NCBI RefSeq assembly: GCF_963676665.1
Contig: NZ_OY781381.1
Span: 62,001 to 126,000, forward strand
Reading direction: 5' to 3'
Length of the DNA: 64,000 bases
Source: an uncultured Tolumonas sp.
GTDB lineage: Bacteria; Pseudomonadota; Gammaproteobacteria; Enterobacterales; Aeromonadaceae
Below are positions 29,669 to 38,280 of the stretch, in pieces (the first letter of the stretch is position 1; each line of letters starts with the position of its first letter). Under the pieces are notes generated by a model. The model had not been told where the DNA came from. It was given only the letters and a program-made list of their open reading frames with translations, and made no database searches. A program made the position numbers and the translations under genes.

Positions 29669-31261
29669 TCAATGCTCACGCGTTTTATGGAATTTCACAT
29701 CCGGATAACGTTCCATGGTCAGATTCAAATTAACCATGGTTGGTGCAATATAAGCCAAATTATCGCCACCATCTAACGCGAGGTTTAATGAACATTTACG
29801 CTCAAACTCATCGAATTTCTTCGCATCATCACAGGTCACCCACCGTGCGGTTGAAACGTTAATGGTTTCATAAATCGCTTCGACGTTGTATTCCGATTTC
29901 AAACGCGAGACCACCACATCAAACTGCAGTACCCCCACCGCACCGACGATCAAGTCGTTATTGTCGATCGGGCGGAACACCTGCACAGCGCCCTCTTCCG
30001 AGAGCTGCACTAAGCCTTTCAGCAACTGTTTCTGCTTCAGCGGATCTTTCAAACGAATACGACGGAACAGCTCGGGCGCAAAGTTTGGAATACCACTGAA
30101 ATGCAGATCTTCGCCCTGCGTGAAAGTATCACCGATCTGAATCGTACCGTGGTTATGCAAACCAATGATATCGCCCGGGTAGGCTTCTTCGGCCTGTTCA
30201 CGATCACCGGCCATAAAGGTAACCGCATCGGAGATGTTTACATCTTTCCCAAGGCGAACATGACGCATTTTCATGCCTTTTTCATATTTGCCGGAAACCA
30301 CACGCATGAAGGCGATACGGTCACGGTGTTTCGGGTCCATATTGGCTTGGATCTTAAACACGAAACCAGAGAACTTTTCTTCTGTCGCTTCAACCAAACG
30401 CGTGTCGGTTTTCCGAGACATTGGCGCTGGCGCCCAGTCAGTCAAACCATCCAGCATATGGTCAACACCGAAGTTACCCAATGCCGTGCCGAAGAAGACT
30501 GGAGACAGTTCGCCTTTCAGGAACAGCTCCATATCAAATTCATGTGAAGCACCTTGGACCAATTCCAATTCACCACGGAATTGTTCAGCCAAGTCTTCGC
30601 CAACTGCCGCATCCAGATCCGGGTTATTCAGCCCTTTAACAATACGGACTTCCTGAATGGTGTGACCTTTACCCGATTGATACAGATAAGTTTCATCTTT
30701 TGCCAGATGGTAAACCCCTTTAAACAATTTACCGCAACCAATCGGCCAGGTGATTGGCGCACACTTGATTTGCAGCTCACGCTCAACTTCATCCAGTAGA
30801 TCCATTGGATCGCGGATTTCACGGTCAAGTTTATTCATGAAAGTCAGGATCGGCGTGTCGCGCAGTCGGGTGACTTCCATCAATTTACGTGTCCGGTCTT
30901 CAACCCCTTTCGCGGCGTCAATCACCATCAAACAGCAGTCAACCGCGGTCAACGTGCGGTAAGTATCTTCCGAGAAATCTTCGTGACCCGGGGTATCCAG
31001 CAGGTTCACCAGACTGTCGCGATATGGAAATTGCATTACCGAGGTGGTGATGGAAATACCACGCTGCTTTTCCATCTCCATCCAGTCAGACTTAGCATGC
31101 TGACCGTTACCACCACGGCCTTTCACCGTACCTGCCGTTTGAATGGCTTGTCCGAATAACAGAACCTTTTCGGTGATCGTTGTTTTACCCGCATCGGGGT
31201 GAGAAATAATTGCGAAAGTACGGCGTTTGCCCACTTCCTGCAGGAATGGAGAATTAGACAT
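29669..31261 (-). CDS. prfC: Peptide chain release factor 3
   Basis: RF3 is a translational GTPase that recycles RF1/RF2 from the terminating ribosome. The 530-residue protein is very close to E. coli PrfC, with [18 protein letters not shown] (G1), [16 protein letters not shown] (G3), NKLDRE (G4) and the RF3-specific C-terminal domain ending in REH. The ATG at 31261 is preferred over a TTG codon just before it. Its position near yjjV and deoC matches the E. coli order. Confidence 0.97.
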   Translation of the reverse strand: MSNSPFLQEVGKRRTFAIISHPDAGKTTITEKVLLFGQAIQTAGTVKGRGGNGQHAKSDWMEMEKQRGISITTSVMQFPYRDSLVNLLDTPGHEDFSEDTYRTLTAVDCCLMVIDAAKGVEDRTRKLMEVTRLRDTPILTFMNKLDREIRDPMDLLDEVERELQIKCAPITWPIGCGKLFKGVYHLAKDETYLYQSGKGHTIQEVRIVKGLNNPDLDAAVGEDLAEQFRGELELVQGASHEFDMELFLKGELSPVFFGTALGNFGVDHMLDGLTDWAPAPMSRKTDTRLVEATEEKFSGFVFKIQANMDPKHRDRIAFMRVVSGKYEKGMKMRHVRLGKDVNISDAVTFMAGDREQAEEAYPGDIIGLHNHGTIQIGDTFTQGEDLHFSGIPNFAPELFRRIRLKDPLKQKQLLKGLVQLSEEGAVQVFRPIDNNDLIVGAVGVLQFDVVVSRLKSEYNVEAIYETINVSTARWVTCDDAKKFDEFERKCSLNLALDGGDNLAYIAPTMVNLNLTMERYPDVKFHKTREH

Positions 31262-31426
31262 CAACTCAAATCTTCTAATTGATATACAGACGAAATGAAC
31301 CAGCTATAACACCTAAGTGCAAAGCTGGTTCGACAGACTACGCTGTAAGAGATAAACGAAATTATGCGCTATTTTCGCTGATCCTTGCTTTTTAAACAAT
31401 CAAAGCTTTCCAACAATATGTTGGGA

Positions 31427-33754
31427 TCAATGGGTATGGAAACGGCTGACTAACTCACTTAAGCGATTAGACAGTTTCTGCAATTCCGTCGCTTGCACCG
31501 CTGAGCTTTCTGTTCGGCCTTCTGTTGTTTCCGATAAGGTATGAATATCGGAAACATTTGCTTCCATCTCTTTAACGGTGCTCTGTTGCTGACTCAGTGC
31601 GGTGGTAATTTGGGCATGCATCGCCTGCACATCAGTTACCAGTTGTCTGATCTGCTGAATTTCTGTCGCGGTCTGTTGCACCAGTTGAATGCCTTTATCA
31701 GCGCTGTTTTTCGCAGAATTAACCCTATTTACCGATTCGTCAGCAGCACTACGCAACACTTCAATCTTACGTTGAATATCGACCGTAGCATTTTGTGTAC
31801 GGGATGATAACGAGCGAACTTCATCTGCCACTACCGCAAAACCGCGACCTAACTCACCAGCTCTGGCCGCCTCAATGGCTGCATTTAATGCTAATAAACT
31901 GGTCTGTGATGCAATGCCATTGATCACGGCTAACACACTGCTGATCTCATCAATTTGCGCGCTGAGATACGACATGGAGTGAGCCGACTCGGTGGTATCC
32001 AACGCCAATTTTTCAATTTCAACTGCTGAACGCTTCGCATTGTCTGAACCGGATAAGGTGACCTGATCGGCTACTGACATCGCATTGTAGGTCTCATGGC
32101 TGCTACGGGCGACTTCGTCAATGGATGCCGCAAATTCAGTCATCGCGCTGGCAATAGTTTGTGTCATACCGCGCTGACCAGAAATACCACTCAAGACATC
32201 ACTGGTTTGTTTTTGTAATTCGCCAGACACTGACGCCAACTGCGCTGCTGCACCTGATACTTCAATCACGACACCGCGAATATTTGCAATAAACGAGTTA
32301 AACGCACGGGACAGTTCGCCAATCTCATCGGCTCGTTTTGCACTGGCCAGTTGAACATTCAGGTCTCCTTCCCCTTTCGCTAACTCCTGAAAAGAATCTA
32401 CCAACTCACGCAATGGATTGATCAAACGACGCGCCATAGTTAAACCAAACAACACGGCAATCACCAACACAATCAACGCAATAACGATCGTATTTTTAGC
32501 GATAGAACTTAACATTTGCTGTTTATCGGCAAAGGCTTCATCAGTAGAAAGTTCAGAAATGATAGCCCAATTCAGCCCCATTAATTTCATCGGCGCATAA
32601 GCTGCAATCACATCTTCGCCAGCCGCACCTGGTGTGGTGATCACACCGGATTTGCCAGATAAAGCCAACGTGGCGGCTTCAGAATTATCCCGTTGCAACG
32701 CGACAGCACTTTTGCGTTGCTGCATCTCATTGATACGATCCTGCCAACCATTTTTTGCAATCTGGGTTAAATAGTTTGCGGGTGCTTCTAAGAGACCGCG
32801 GCTTTCAGAACGCAGACGCTTATCAGCACCCAACAAATAAGCCTCACCTGTTTTACCTAGCCCTACCTTTCCCCACTGCTTATTATTAGTCATCAATGTG
32901 GTGATTTGTGCTTGTGACACCTGAACAATCAACGAACCGATACGGTTATCACCATCAAAAATAGGCAACGCCATAAATGCCGCAGGAGCACCATACGATG
33001 GTATATAGGTCTCAAAGTCGGTCAAAAAAACAGTTCCCGCATTCGCAGAACGCACGGCATTCCATGCTTTAGCAATACCAGAATCTTTTAGCTGACTGCT
33101 CGTCAGTGACATCGCAAAATCCGACTCTTTAAAAACCGAATACACAACGCGACCGTCGTTATTCACTAAAAATAAATCGTAAAAACCAAACTCTTGTTGC
33201 ACCTGTCTTAAATCAGGATGATACGTCGTATGATACATATCATAGCGGGCAGCAAATTTTCCTTTTTTTGCAGCTTGATTCAGTAACTGTTTAGAACCTA
33301 ACGGATTAGGGTTCTGACTAATATAATGAGACTGATAAAATTGCGCGGGTTTATCTAAACCAGCCAGATAAGACGTTACCACTTCAGCCTTAATTCCCGG
33401 ATCTAACTGCCGGTAGTGATTCATATAAGTATCGTTGTAATACTCACCAATGCTTTTTTGTTCCTGCTCATCTGGCTCAGCAAAAAGATCAAACCCATTG
33501 GAAAAATCGCGCATCGCGGTGATGGTATGCGAATTCATCGCAATACTCTGGGTAATTGTTTTTAAATTGTCGAAATAACTACTCAATTGATCGCGTTTCA
33601 TCTCCCGCACAGCAACCAATTTTGCTGCGACTTGATCATACAACGCAGTGTCCATTCGCTCTGAAATAGAATAACTGATCACTGCCGTCGCACCAAGAAT
33701 GGGCAAAACACCAATTCCAATGATGGCTAACAATATACGTGTCTTGATTTTCAT
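31427..33754 (-). CDS. Methyl-accepting chemotaxis protein with a large periplasmic sensor
   Basis: A 775-residue chemoreceptor. A first transmembrane helix (about residues 7-29) is followed by a roughly 390-residue periplasmic double-Cache-like sensor, a second transmembrane helix (about 424-446), a HAMP domain (about 447-500) and a methyl-accepting signalling domain. The hairpin tip reads [34 protein letters not shown], the conserved CheA/CheW contact region. The ligand is unknown. No CheR-binding pentapeptide is seen at the C-terminus (RFHTH). It is monocistronic. Confidence 0.93.
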   Translation of the reverse strand: MKIKTRILLAIIGIGVLPILGATAVISYSISERMDTALYDQVAAKLVAVREMKRDQLSSYFDNLKTITQSIAMNSHTITAMRDFSNGFDLFAEPDEQEQKSIGEYYNDTYMNHYRQLDPGIKAEVVTSYLAGLDKPAQFYQSHYISQNPNPLGSKQLLNQAAKKGKFAARYDMYHTTYHPDLRQVQQEFGFYDLFLVNNDGRVVYSVFKESDFAMSLTSSQLKDSGIAKAWNAVRSANAGTVFLTDFETYIPSYGAPAAFMALPIFDGDNRIGSLIVQVSQAQITTLMTNNKQWGKVGLGKTGEAYLLGADKRLRSESRGLLEAPANYLTQIAKNGWQDRINEMQQRKSAVALQRDNSEAATLALSGKSGVITTPGAAGEDVIAAYAPMKLMGLNWAIISELSTDEAFADKQQMLSSIAKNTIVIALIVLVIAVLFGLTMARRLINPLRELVDSFQELAKGEGDLNVQLASAKRADEIGELSRAFNSFIANIRGVVIEVSGAAAQLASVSGELQKQTSDVLSGISGQRGMTQTIASAMTEFAASIDEVARSSHETYNAMSVADQVTLSGSDNAKRSAVEIEKLALDTTESAHSMSYLSAQIDEISSVLAVINGIASQTSLLALNAAIEAARAGELGRGFAVVADEVRSLSSRTQNATVDIQRKIEVLRSAADESVNRVNSAKNSADKGIQLVQQTATEIQQIRQLVTDVQAMHAQITTALSQQQSTVKEMEANVSDIHTLSETTEGRTESSAVQATELQKLSNRLSELVSRFHTH

Positions 33755-33894
33755 TAATAGGATCTCGGATATTTATCGCTATACATCACCCATTAAAGCA
33801 AGAAATGCGCCACGAAAAATCAATATGACAGATTAATCAATCACTCATCCATTGAAAATTAAATGAATCCTCTTTTAAGAAATAATCATTCAAC

Positions 33895-33926
33895 TGTAAG
33901 AAAACTGCTTTCCATCCGACTAACTC
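33895..33926 (+). promoter_or_regulatory. ECF-type promoter before the doxX-family gene
   Basis: TGTAAG (33895-33900), a 16-bp spacer and CGACTAACTC (33917-33926). The same two elements with the same spacing occur before the precursor-peptide gene at 34615-34646. The layout (GTAA-type -35, CGA-type -10) resembles ECF sigma promoters such as that of Caulobacter SigF, known to drive bufferin genes. An inverted repeat CCTGAT/ATCAGG (33926-33946) begins at the expected transcript start. Confidence 0.65.
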
Positions 33927-33956
33927 CTGATACTCAACAAATCAGGGATCTCAATC

Positions 33957-34424
33957 ATGACAAACGTACTCAGTTATTATCACCAAATACAACGCCTATC
34001 AGGTCGAATAATCAACCCACTCCGACCTGTCGCCGATTTGATAGCCCGTCTGTATCTCGCACAGGTGTTCTTCTCATCCGGATTGCTTAAATTGCACGAT
34101 TGGAACATTACGCTCTATCTGTTTACCGATGAATATCATGTCCCATTTCTATCACCCGCGAGTGCAGCCATCATGGCAACTGCGGGTGAACTCGGGCTTT
34201 CCGTGTTGCTCGCATTCGGGTTATTAACTCGCTTCGCTGCTGCCGGGTTATTCATTGTGAATGCCGTTGCTGTCATTGCTTATTACCATGCATTAAAAGA
34301 TTCACCTGCCGCTTTGCAGGATCACGCGCAATGGGCCATGATGTTAGGATTAATATTGGTAGCAAAAACAAACGTCTGTACACGTAGTGATAATTTTTTA
34401 GCTAAATGGTTGCCACCCTCGTAA
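33957..34424 (+). CDS. DoxX-family membrane protein of the bufferin cluster (BufD/HvfX-like)
   Basis: A 155-residue inner-membrane protein with about four transmembrane helices and the DoxX hallmarks DLIARLYLAQVFFSSGLLKLHDW near the N-terminus and TAGELGLSVLLAFGLLTR in the middle. DoxX proteins often accompany DUF692/DUF2063 RiPP operons, where they are thought to act in maturation or export. Here the gene precedes the rest of the cluster and has its own copy of the shared promoter. AGGGAT precedes the ATG. Confidence 0.85.
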   Translation: MTNVLSYYHQIQRLSGRIINPLRPVADLIARLYLAQVFFSSGLLKLHDWNITLYLFTDEYHVPFLSPASAAIMATAGELGLSVLLAFGLLTRFAAAGLFIVNAVAVIAYYHALKDSPAALQDHAQWAMMLGLILVAKTNVCTRSDNFLAKWLPPS

Positions 34425-34441
34425 ATTCAGTAAGCACAACC

Positions 34442-34558
34442 ATGTCAACCGCAAATGAAACCCATTGGCACCCGCTTTTTCAGGATCATGAGTTTATGGA
34501 GCATCTGCGCATCTGCACCGGCTGTAAAAACTTCAATAACCATATGAAAATATGGTGA
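34442..34558 (+). pseudogene. Probable anti-sigma factor remnant (zf-HC2-like C-terminal tail)
   Basis: A 38-residue frame (starts MSTANETHWHPLFQDHEF, ends EHLRICTGCKNFNNHMKIW) lies 17 bp after the DoxX stop. The HLxxCxxCxxF pattern is the C-terminal half of the zinc-binding anti-sigma (zf-HC2) motif of ECF anti-sigma factors, which in related bufferin clusters are full-length proteins of about 70 or more residues. No sigma factor gene is nearby and no clear ribosome site precedes it. It may be a decayed gene or a functional minimal Cys-rich peptide. The homology call rests on a short motif. Confidence 0.45.
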
Positions 34559-34614
34559 ATTTCTACCAAAAAAATTAACTAAGACAGAAAAATAATAAAA
34601 TATTTTATTCTTTG

Positions 34615-34646
34615 TGTAAGTTTTCCATCACTGCTCCGACTAACTC
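34615..34646 (+). promoter_or_regulatory. ECF-type promoter before the bufferin precursor gene
   Basis: TGTAAG (34615-34620), a 16-bp spacer and CGACTAACTC (34637-34646), identical in elements and spacing to the copy at 33895. A 7-bp hairpin ACCAGAA/TTCTGGT (34651-34670) lies at the predicted 5' end of the mRNA. Confidence 0.7.
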
Positions 34647-34700
34647 TATAACCAGAAAATAAGTTCTGGTCACCCCCTAAACATAGTCGGAGATACACAC

Positions 34701-34955
34701 ATGAATAAGAAAACAGGTTTTGCTTTAGCCGCTGCTGCCGCCGCACTGTTTAGCACTGCAATGATTCCAGCTGCGCATGCAGCAGACACGAGCAGCATGG
34801 TGAAATGCATGGGCGTCAACTCATGCAAAGGTCAATCACAATGTAAAACCGCAAGCAACGCCTGCGCGGGGCAGAACTCATGTAAAGGTAAAGGCTGGAT
34901 ACCCGTTGCCAGCAAACAAGTGTGTATGGATCAGGGCGGCAGCGTCATCGAATAA
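34701..34955 (+). CDS. bufA2: Bufferin-type Cys-rich metallophore precursor (BufA2-like)
   Basis: An 84-residue precursor with an Ala-rich signal peptide (to about residue 28, AAHAAD) and a mature part with six cysteines, four in a KCMGVNSC / QCKTASNAC arrangement followed by AGQNSCKGKGW and QVCMDQGG. This pattern matches periplasmic bufferins of the BufA2 kind, ribosomally made peptides whose Cys residues are modified by a DUF692 enzyme and which bind copper. The Haemophilus-type EGKCG repeats are absent, which separates it from HvfA. The three genes that follow on the same strand are its expected maturation partners. Confidence 0.85.
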   Translation: MNKKTGFALAAAAAALFSTAMIPAAHAADTSSMVKCMGVNSCKGQSQCKTASNACAGQNSCKGKGWIPVASKQVCMDQGGSVIE

Positions 34956-34999
34956 CACCAAAGCGGGGGCTTATGCCCCCAATTTGAGGAGGAATGATT

Positions 35000-35824
35000 A
35001 TGTCTGCTGCACTATCAGGCTTTGGTTTAGGGTTACGTCCTGAACACTATCAGGATTTTATAACCCAAAAGCAGCCTCTCGATTGGTTGGAAATTTTATC
35101 CGATAACTATTTAGTCGCAGGAGGGAAACCACTTTTTTATTTAGACCAGATCCGACAAGACTACCCACTCGTGATGCATGGTGTCGCAATGAACATTGGC
35201 TCAATTGACCCACTCAATTTCGATTACCTAATTGCGCTAAAACAATTAGCCAAACGCATAGAACCGGCTCTCATTTCTGATCATTTGTGCTGGACTGGCG
35301 TACATAACCAATATCTACACGATCTACTGCCATTACCCTATGTCGATGAAACCATCCACCATGTCACAAACCGTATTCTGCAGATCCAAGACTTTCTTGG
35401 TCGTAGACTGGTGATCGAAAATTTATCCTCCTACATTCAATCCGATACTGGCATGTCGGAGTGGGAATTTATCAGTGCCGTCTGTCAGCAGGCGGATTGT
35501 GACCTGTTGTTGGACATCAATAATATTTTTGTCTCGAGCCATAACCATGGTTTTGATCCGCTCGATTATCTGCATGGCATTCCAGCGCAACGAATACGCC
35601 AAATTCATTTGGCCGGACACAGCCAACATGAAAACTATCTGATTGATACACACGATCAACCGGTGTGTGATGAAGTCTGGCAACTCTATCAGCAAGCGAT
35701 CCATCATCTTGGATTCATCCCCACCATGATAGAGCGCGATGGCAATATTCCCCCGTTGCCTGAATTACTGGCAGAGGTTAACCATGCTAGAAATATGATA
35801 GAGGTCCGTTATGCAACTTGCTGA
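35000..35824 (+). CDS. bufB: DUF692 multinuclear iron oxidase, RiPP maturase (BufB/HvfB-like)
   Basis: A 274-residue TIM-barrel enzyme of the MNIO (DUF692) family that oxidises Cys residues of its precursor peptide to heterocycles using a cluster of iron ions. Metal-binding signatures visible are [62 protein letters not shown] and MIERDGNIP. The second of two close ATGs (35000) is chosen because GGAGGA then lies 6 bp upstream. It overlaps the next gene by 14 bp, implying translational coupling. Confidence 0.92.
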   Translation: MSAALSGFGLGLRPEHYQDFITQKQPLDWLEILSDNYLVAGGKPLFYLDQIRQDYPLVMHGVAMNIGSIDPLNFDYLIALKQLAKRIEPALISDHLCWTGVHNQYLHDLLPLPYVDETIHHVTNRILQIQDFLGRRLVIENLSSYIQSDTGMSEWEFISAVCQQADCDLLLDINNIFVSSHNHGFDPLDYLHGIPAQRIRQIHLAGHSQHENYLIDTHDQPVCDEVWQLYQQAIHHLGFIPTMIERDGNIPPLPELLAEVNHARNMIEVRYATC

Positions 35825-36566
35825 TTGGCAATACCGCCTACAACATCAAATTTTGGCCATCACCGATTTACCGCAAATATTGAGTGGCACCGCCATTTAT
35901 CAACAAGCCTACCAACTCAGGTTGGCAGAAGCGCTGCAATATAATTATCCGGCCCTATACCAACTATTAGGTGATGAAGAATTTTTTTTATTAAGCGGCC
36001 GGTATCGCCAGCAATACCCATCTTCGCATCCATCAATCCGGTGGTTTGGCGCACAGCTTTCTGAGTTCTTAAGAGACCACAATCCCTACTCAGCGATTCC
36101 GCTTTTTGGCGAATTGGCACAATTTGAGTGGGCATTGCGTCATACCATTGATGCTGCAGATACCCACTCACTGACATCGACTGAACTTCAAAACATTCAC
36201 CCACAAGCATGGGGCAAGCTACAGATAAAAACACACCCCGCGCTCTCGATGTTCCACTTCAATTGGAACACGACACAAGTCTGGCAAGCATTAGAATTTG
36301 AACATGAGCCGCCACAACCAGAGTCTGCAGATAGTCATTGGATCATATGGCGAAAACATGACTTCACCACAGTTTGGCGTAGCTGCCTTGAAATGGAAAG
36401 CTTTGCGCTGATGGCACTGCAATCCGGCATGGAACTGGCTGAGTTATGTTGCGTATTGGAAGAACATTCACCACCTGAAGAAGCTCACGAGCTGCCGCTT
36501 CAGGTCGCAAATTGGCTATTTGGCTGGCTGGAACAAAATATAGTGAGCTGCATACTGCACAACTGA
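35811..36566 (+). CDS. bufC: DUF2063 RiPP maturation partner protein (BufC/HvfC-like)
   Basis: A 251-residue protein with the N-terminal DUF2063 domain (about residues 5-95, [30 protein letters not shown]). In bufferin and methanobactin clusters the matching protein binds the precursor and works with the DUF692 enzyme, although the domain was once labelled as DNA binding. Its start lies inside bufB. It is the last gene of the operon; no plus-strand terminator is evident after it. Confidence 0.9.
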   Translation: MQLADWQYRLQHQILAITDLPQILSGTAIYQQAYQLRLAEALQYNYPALYQLLGDEEFFLLSGRYRQQYPSSHPSIRWFGAQLSEFLRDHNPYSAIPLFGELAQFEWALRHTIDAADTHSLTSTELQNIHPQAWGKLQIKTHPALSMFHFNWNTTQVWQALEFEHEPPQPESADSHWIIWRKHDFTTVWRSCLEMESFALMALQSGMELAELCCVLEEHSPPEEAHELPLQVANWLFGWLEQNIVSCILHN

Positions 36567-36573
36567 ATGCATG

Positions 36574-36597
36574 AAAAAGCAGGCAACCAGTGCCTGC
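36574..36597 (-). terminator. Terminator after yitT
   Basis: GCAGGC-N7-GCCTGC (36579-36597) is followed on the minus strand by T5 (36574-36578). It would end the yitT transcript in the gap to bufC. Confidence 0.75.
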
Positions 36598-36625
36598 AAA
36601 AAAGGTGGAACTAAAAAGAGAGTTA

Positions 36626-37228
36626 TCAGGCCGCAGCCGGGTTATAGCGACCGGGTTTATGATTCGTCGCTAACACCACATTCACGATGACCGCCGCAGA
36701 CACCGACATTACCAATACTGACCACGAAGTAATAAAAGCCGAAGAAAGAACAATAGTGCAATCGAGCCCCATCTGTACTTTGCCCGCACTAATGCCATAA
36801 CGCTCTTGCAACCAAAGGCAGACAATATTAAAGCCGCCCAGACTGGCACGGTGCCGGAATAAGATCAGTAAACCGACTCCGACCAAGACACTGCCCATTA
36901 ACGCGGCATAGATCGGGCGCACTTCATTGATTTGCATCCATTGATGCAGATGATCACCAAAAAAAGAAACTGCGGTAACAGAAAGCAACGTTTTGACCAC
37001 AAATTGCCCGCCGAGACGTTTCCAGGCTAACCAGTAAAAAGGCACATTCAGCATGAAAAACAACTGACCAAAACTAAAAGGCAATAATTTGTGCAACAGC
37101 AACGCCAACCCGGCAGTTCCACCGACCACTAGCCCAGGCTGATTAAAAAAAACAATTCCTAACGAGATCAAACCGGTTGCCGTTAGCATCGCTAACATAT
37201 CTTCCAACCAACTGTGTTTTGCAGGCAT
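36626..37228 (-). CDS. YitT family membrane protein
   Basis: A 200-residue inner-membrane protein with about five transmembrane segments and the family stretches FFNQPGLVVGGTAGLALLL and FRHRASLGGFNIVCLWLQ. YitT/DUF161 proteins are widespread transport-like proteins with no agreed substrate. It lacks the C-terminal DUF2179 domain of many Gram-positive homologues. The ATG at 37228 is preferred over an adjacent GTG. It is convergent with the bufferin operon and unlinked to it in function as far as can be seen. Confidence 0.82.
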   Translation of the reverse strand: MPAKHSWLEDMLAMLTATGLISLGIVFFNQPGLVVGGTAGLALLLHKLLPFSFGQLFFMLNVPFYWLAWKRLGGQFVVKTLLSVTAVSFFGDHLHQWMQINEVRPIYAALMGSVLVGVGLLILFRHRASLGGFNIVCLWLQERYGISAGKVQMGLDCTIVLSSAFITSWSVLVMSVSAAVIVNVVLATNHKPGRYNPAAA

Positions 37229-37413
37229 CACATTTATCCATAGACATAACCGCCGTTATGCTACCAGCAGATGTTTGTCGGCCCGCTATATCCGACTGAG
37301 AACAGGTAAGCAGAAATGTAAACTTTTACTGCCAGTACGCTCACCACGAGAGTGCAAGTCGCTGGGATCGTAATCACATTTCAAAATGGAAAGAAACCGA
37401 AGAGAAATTATTA
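37229..37413. other. Non-coding stretch upstream of yitT
   Basis: No reading frame worth calling. This region should carry the yitT promoter on the minus strand. A Fur box begins just to the right of it. Confidence 0.4.
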
Positions 37414-37442
37414 TTGATAATAATTCTCATTATTGATAAATT
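37414..37442 (+). promoter_or_regulatory. Fur box overlapping a plus-strand promoter
   Basis: GATAATAATTCTCATTATT (37416-37434) matches the 19-bp Fur consensus at 15 positions. It sits between a -35-like TTGATA (37414-37419) and a -10-like TAAATT (37437-37442) that are 17 bp apart, an ideal place for repression. The predicted transcript starts near 37449. Confidence 0.7.
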
Positions 37443-37448
37443 ATGAAC

Positions 37449-37540
37449 GTCGTATTGTTGTGCAAACTCTGTAGATACACCCTTTAACCTCCTCTGAAGG
37501 GTGACATTTTCGAGGCTGGTGCTTACCAGCCTCTTTTTTT
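37449..37540 (+). ncRNA. Candidate Fur-repressed small RNA (RyhB-like in layout)
   Basis: From the Fur-controlled promoter a transcript of about 90 nt would run to a strong terminator with no gene in between. It contains one hairpin, CACCCTT/AAGGGTG (37478-37484 and 37497-37503), whose 12-nt loop holds CCTCCTC, complementary to Shine-Dalgarno sequences. Length, Fur control and terminator resemble RyhB, but I do not see the RyhB core sequence, so it is either a diverged functional analogue or unrelated. Confidence 0.5.
37512..37540 (+). terminator. Strong intrinsic terminator on the plus strand
   Basis: GAGGCTGGT-GCTT-ACCAGCCTC (37512-37533) is a perfect 9-bp stem with a 4-nt loop, followed by T7 (37534-37540). 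No plus-strand coding gene lies upstream, so it serves the candidate small RNA. On the minus strand it lacks a T run, so it is a poor rlmB terminator. Confidence 0.85.
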
Positions 37541-37545
37541 ATTTT

Positions 37546-38280
37546 CTAACGACGCTGACGCACCGCTTCAAACAAACAAACACCGGTCGCAACCGATACA
37601 TTCAGGCTGGAAACTGAGCCCGCCATCGGAATACTGATCAGTTCATCGCAATGTTCACGCGTTAAACGACGCATACCATCGCCTTCCGCCCCCATAACTA
37701 AAGCTAAAGAGCCGGTTAATTTCGCCGCAAACACATCATGAGTCGCTTCACCCGCCGTGCCAACCACCCAGACGCCTCGATCTTTCAGCTCACGCAGTGT
37801 GCGCGCCAGATTCGTGACCTGAATAAACGGTACACTTTCCGCAGCACCACAGGCAACTTTACGTGCCGTACCGGTCAGGCTGACAGATTTATCTCGCGGC
37901 ACGATCAACGCGTGCACACCGGCGGCATCAGCAGTACGTAAACAAGCGCCCAGATTGTGCGGATCGGTCACTCCATCCAATACCAGAAAAAAGGGTGTTT
38001 GTTCTTTCTCCAGAATTTTATCTAAATCAGATTCATCATATTTCCGGCCTTCTTTGACCTTCGCAATGATGCCCTGATGGATGGCACCTTCCGCCTTATC
38101 ATCCAGTGTTTTGCGCTGTACATACTGAATGCTGACACCATACTGTTGTAAAGTGGCTAACAATGGCTGCAGACGATCATCGTCACGGCCCTTCAGCACC
38201 CAAGCTTCAATAAAACGCTCCGGAGCTTGCTCCAGAAGCGCTTTGACCGCGTGGATACCGTAAATTAATTCGCTACTCAT
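37546..38280 (-). CDS. rlmB: 23S rRNA (guanosine-2251-2'-O)-methyltransferase
   Basis: RlmB methylates the 2'-O of G2251 in the peptidyl-transferase P loop. The 244-residue SPOUT enzyme has an N-terminal substrate-binding domain (about residues 1-75) and a knotted catalytic domain with the three SpoU motifs: [22 protein letters not shown] and [17 protein letters not shown]. Its start overlaps the rnr stop by 4 bp (ATGA), so it is translated in the rnr-rlmB operon, as in E. coli. Confidence 0.96.
   Translation of the reverse strand: MSSELIYGIHAVKALLEQAPERFIEAWVLKGRDDDRLQPLLATLQQYGVSIQYVQRKTLDDKAEGAIHQGIIAKVKEGRKYDESDLDKILEKEQTPFFLVLDGVTDPHNLGACLRTADAAGVHALIVPRDKSVSLTGTARKVACGAAESVPFIQVTNLARTLRELKDRGVWVVGTAGEATHDVFAAKLTGSLALVMGAEGDGMRRLTREHCDELISIPMAGSVSSLNVSVATGVCLFEAVRQRR

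Noticed and set aside
37444..37488. A 14-codon frame (MNVVLLCKLCRYTL) within the candidate small RNA
   Set aside because: Its ATG lies only 2 bp past the -10 and before the predicted transcript start, and there is no ribosome site.
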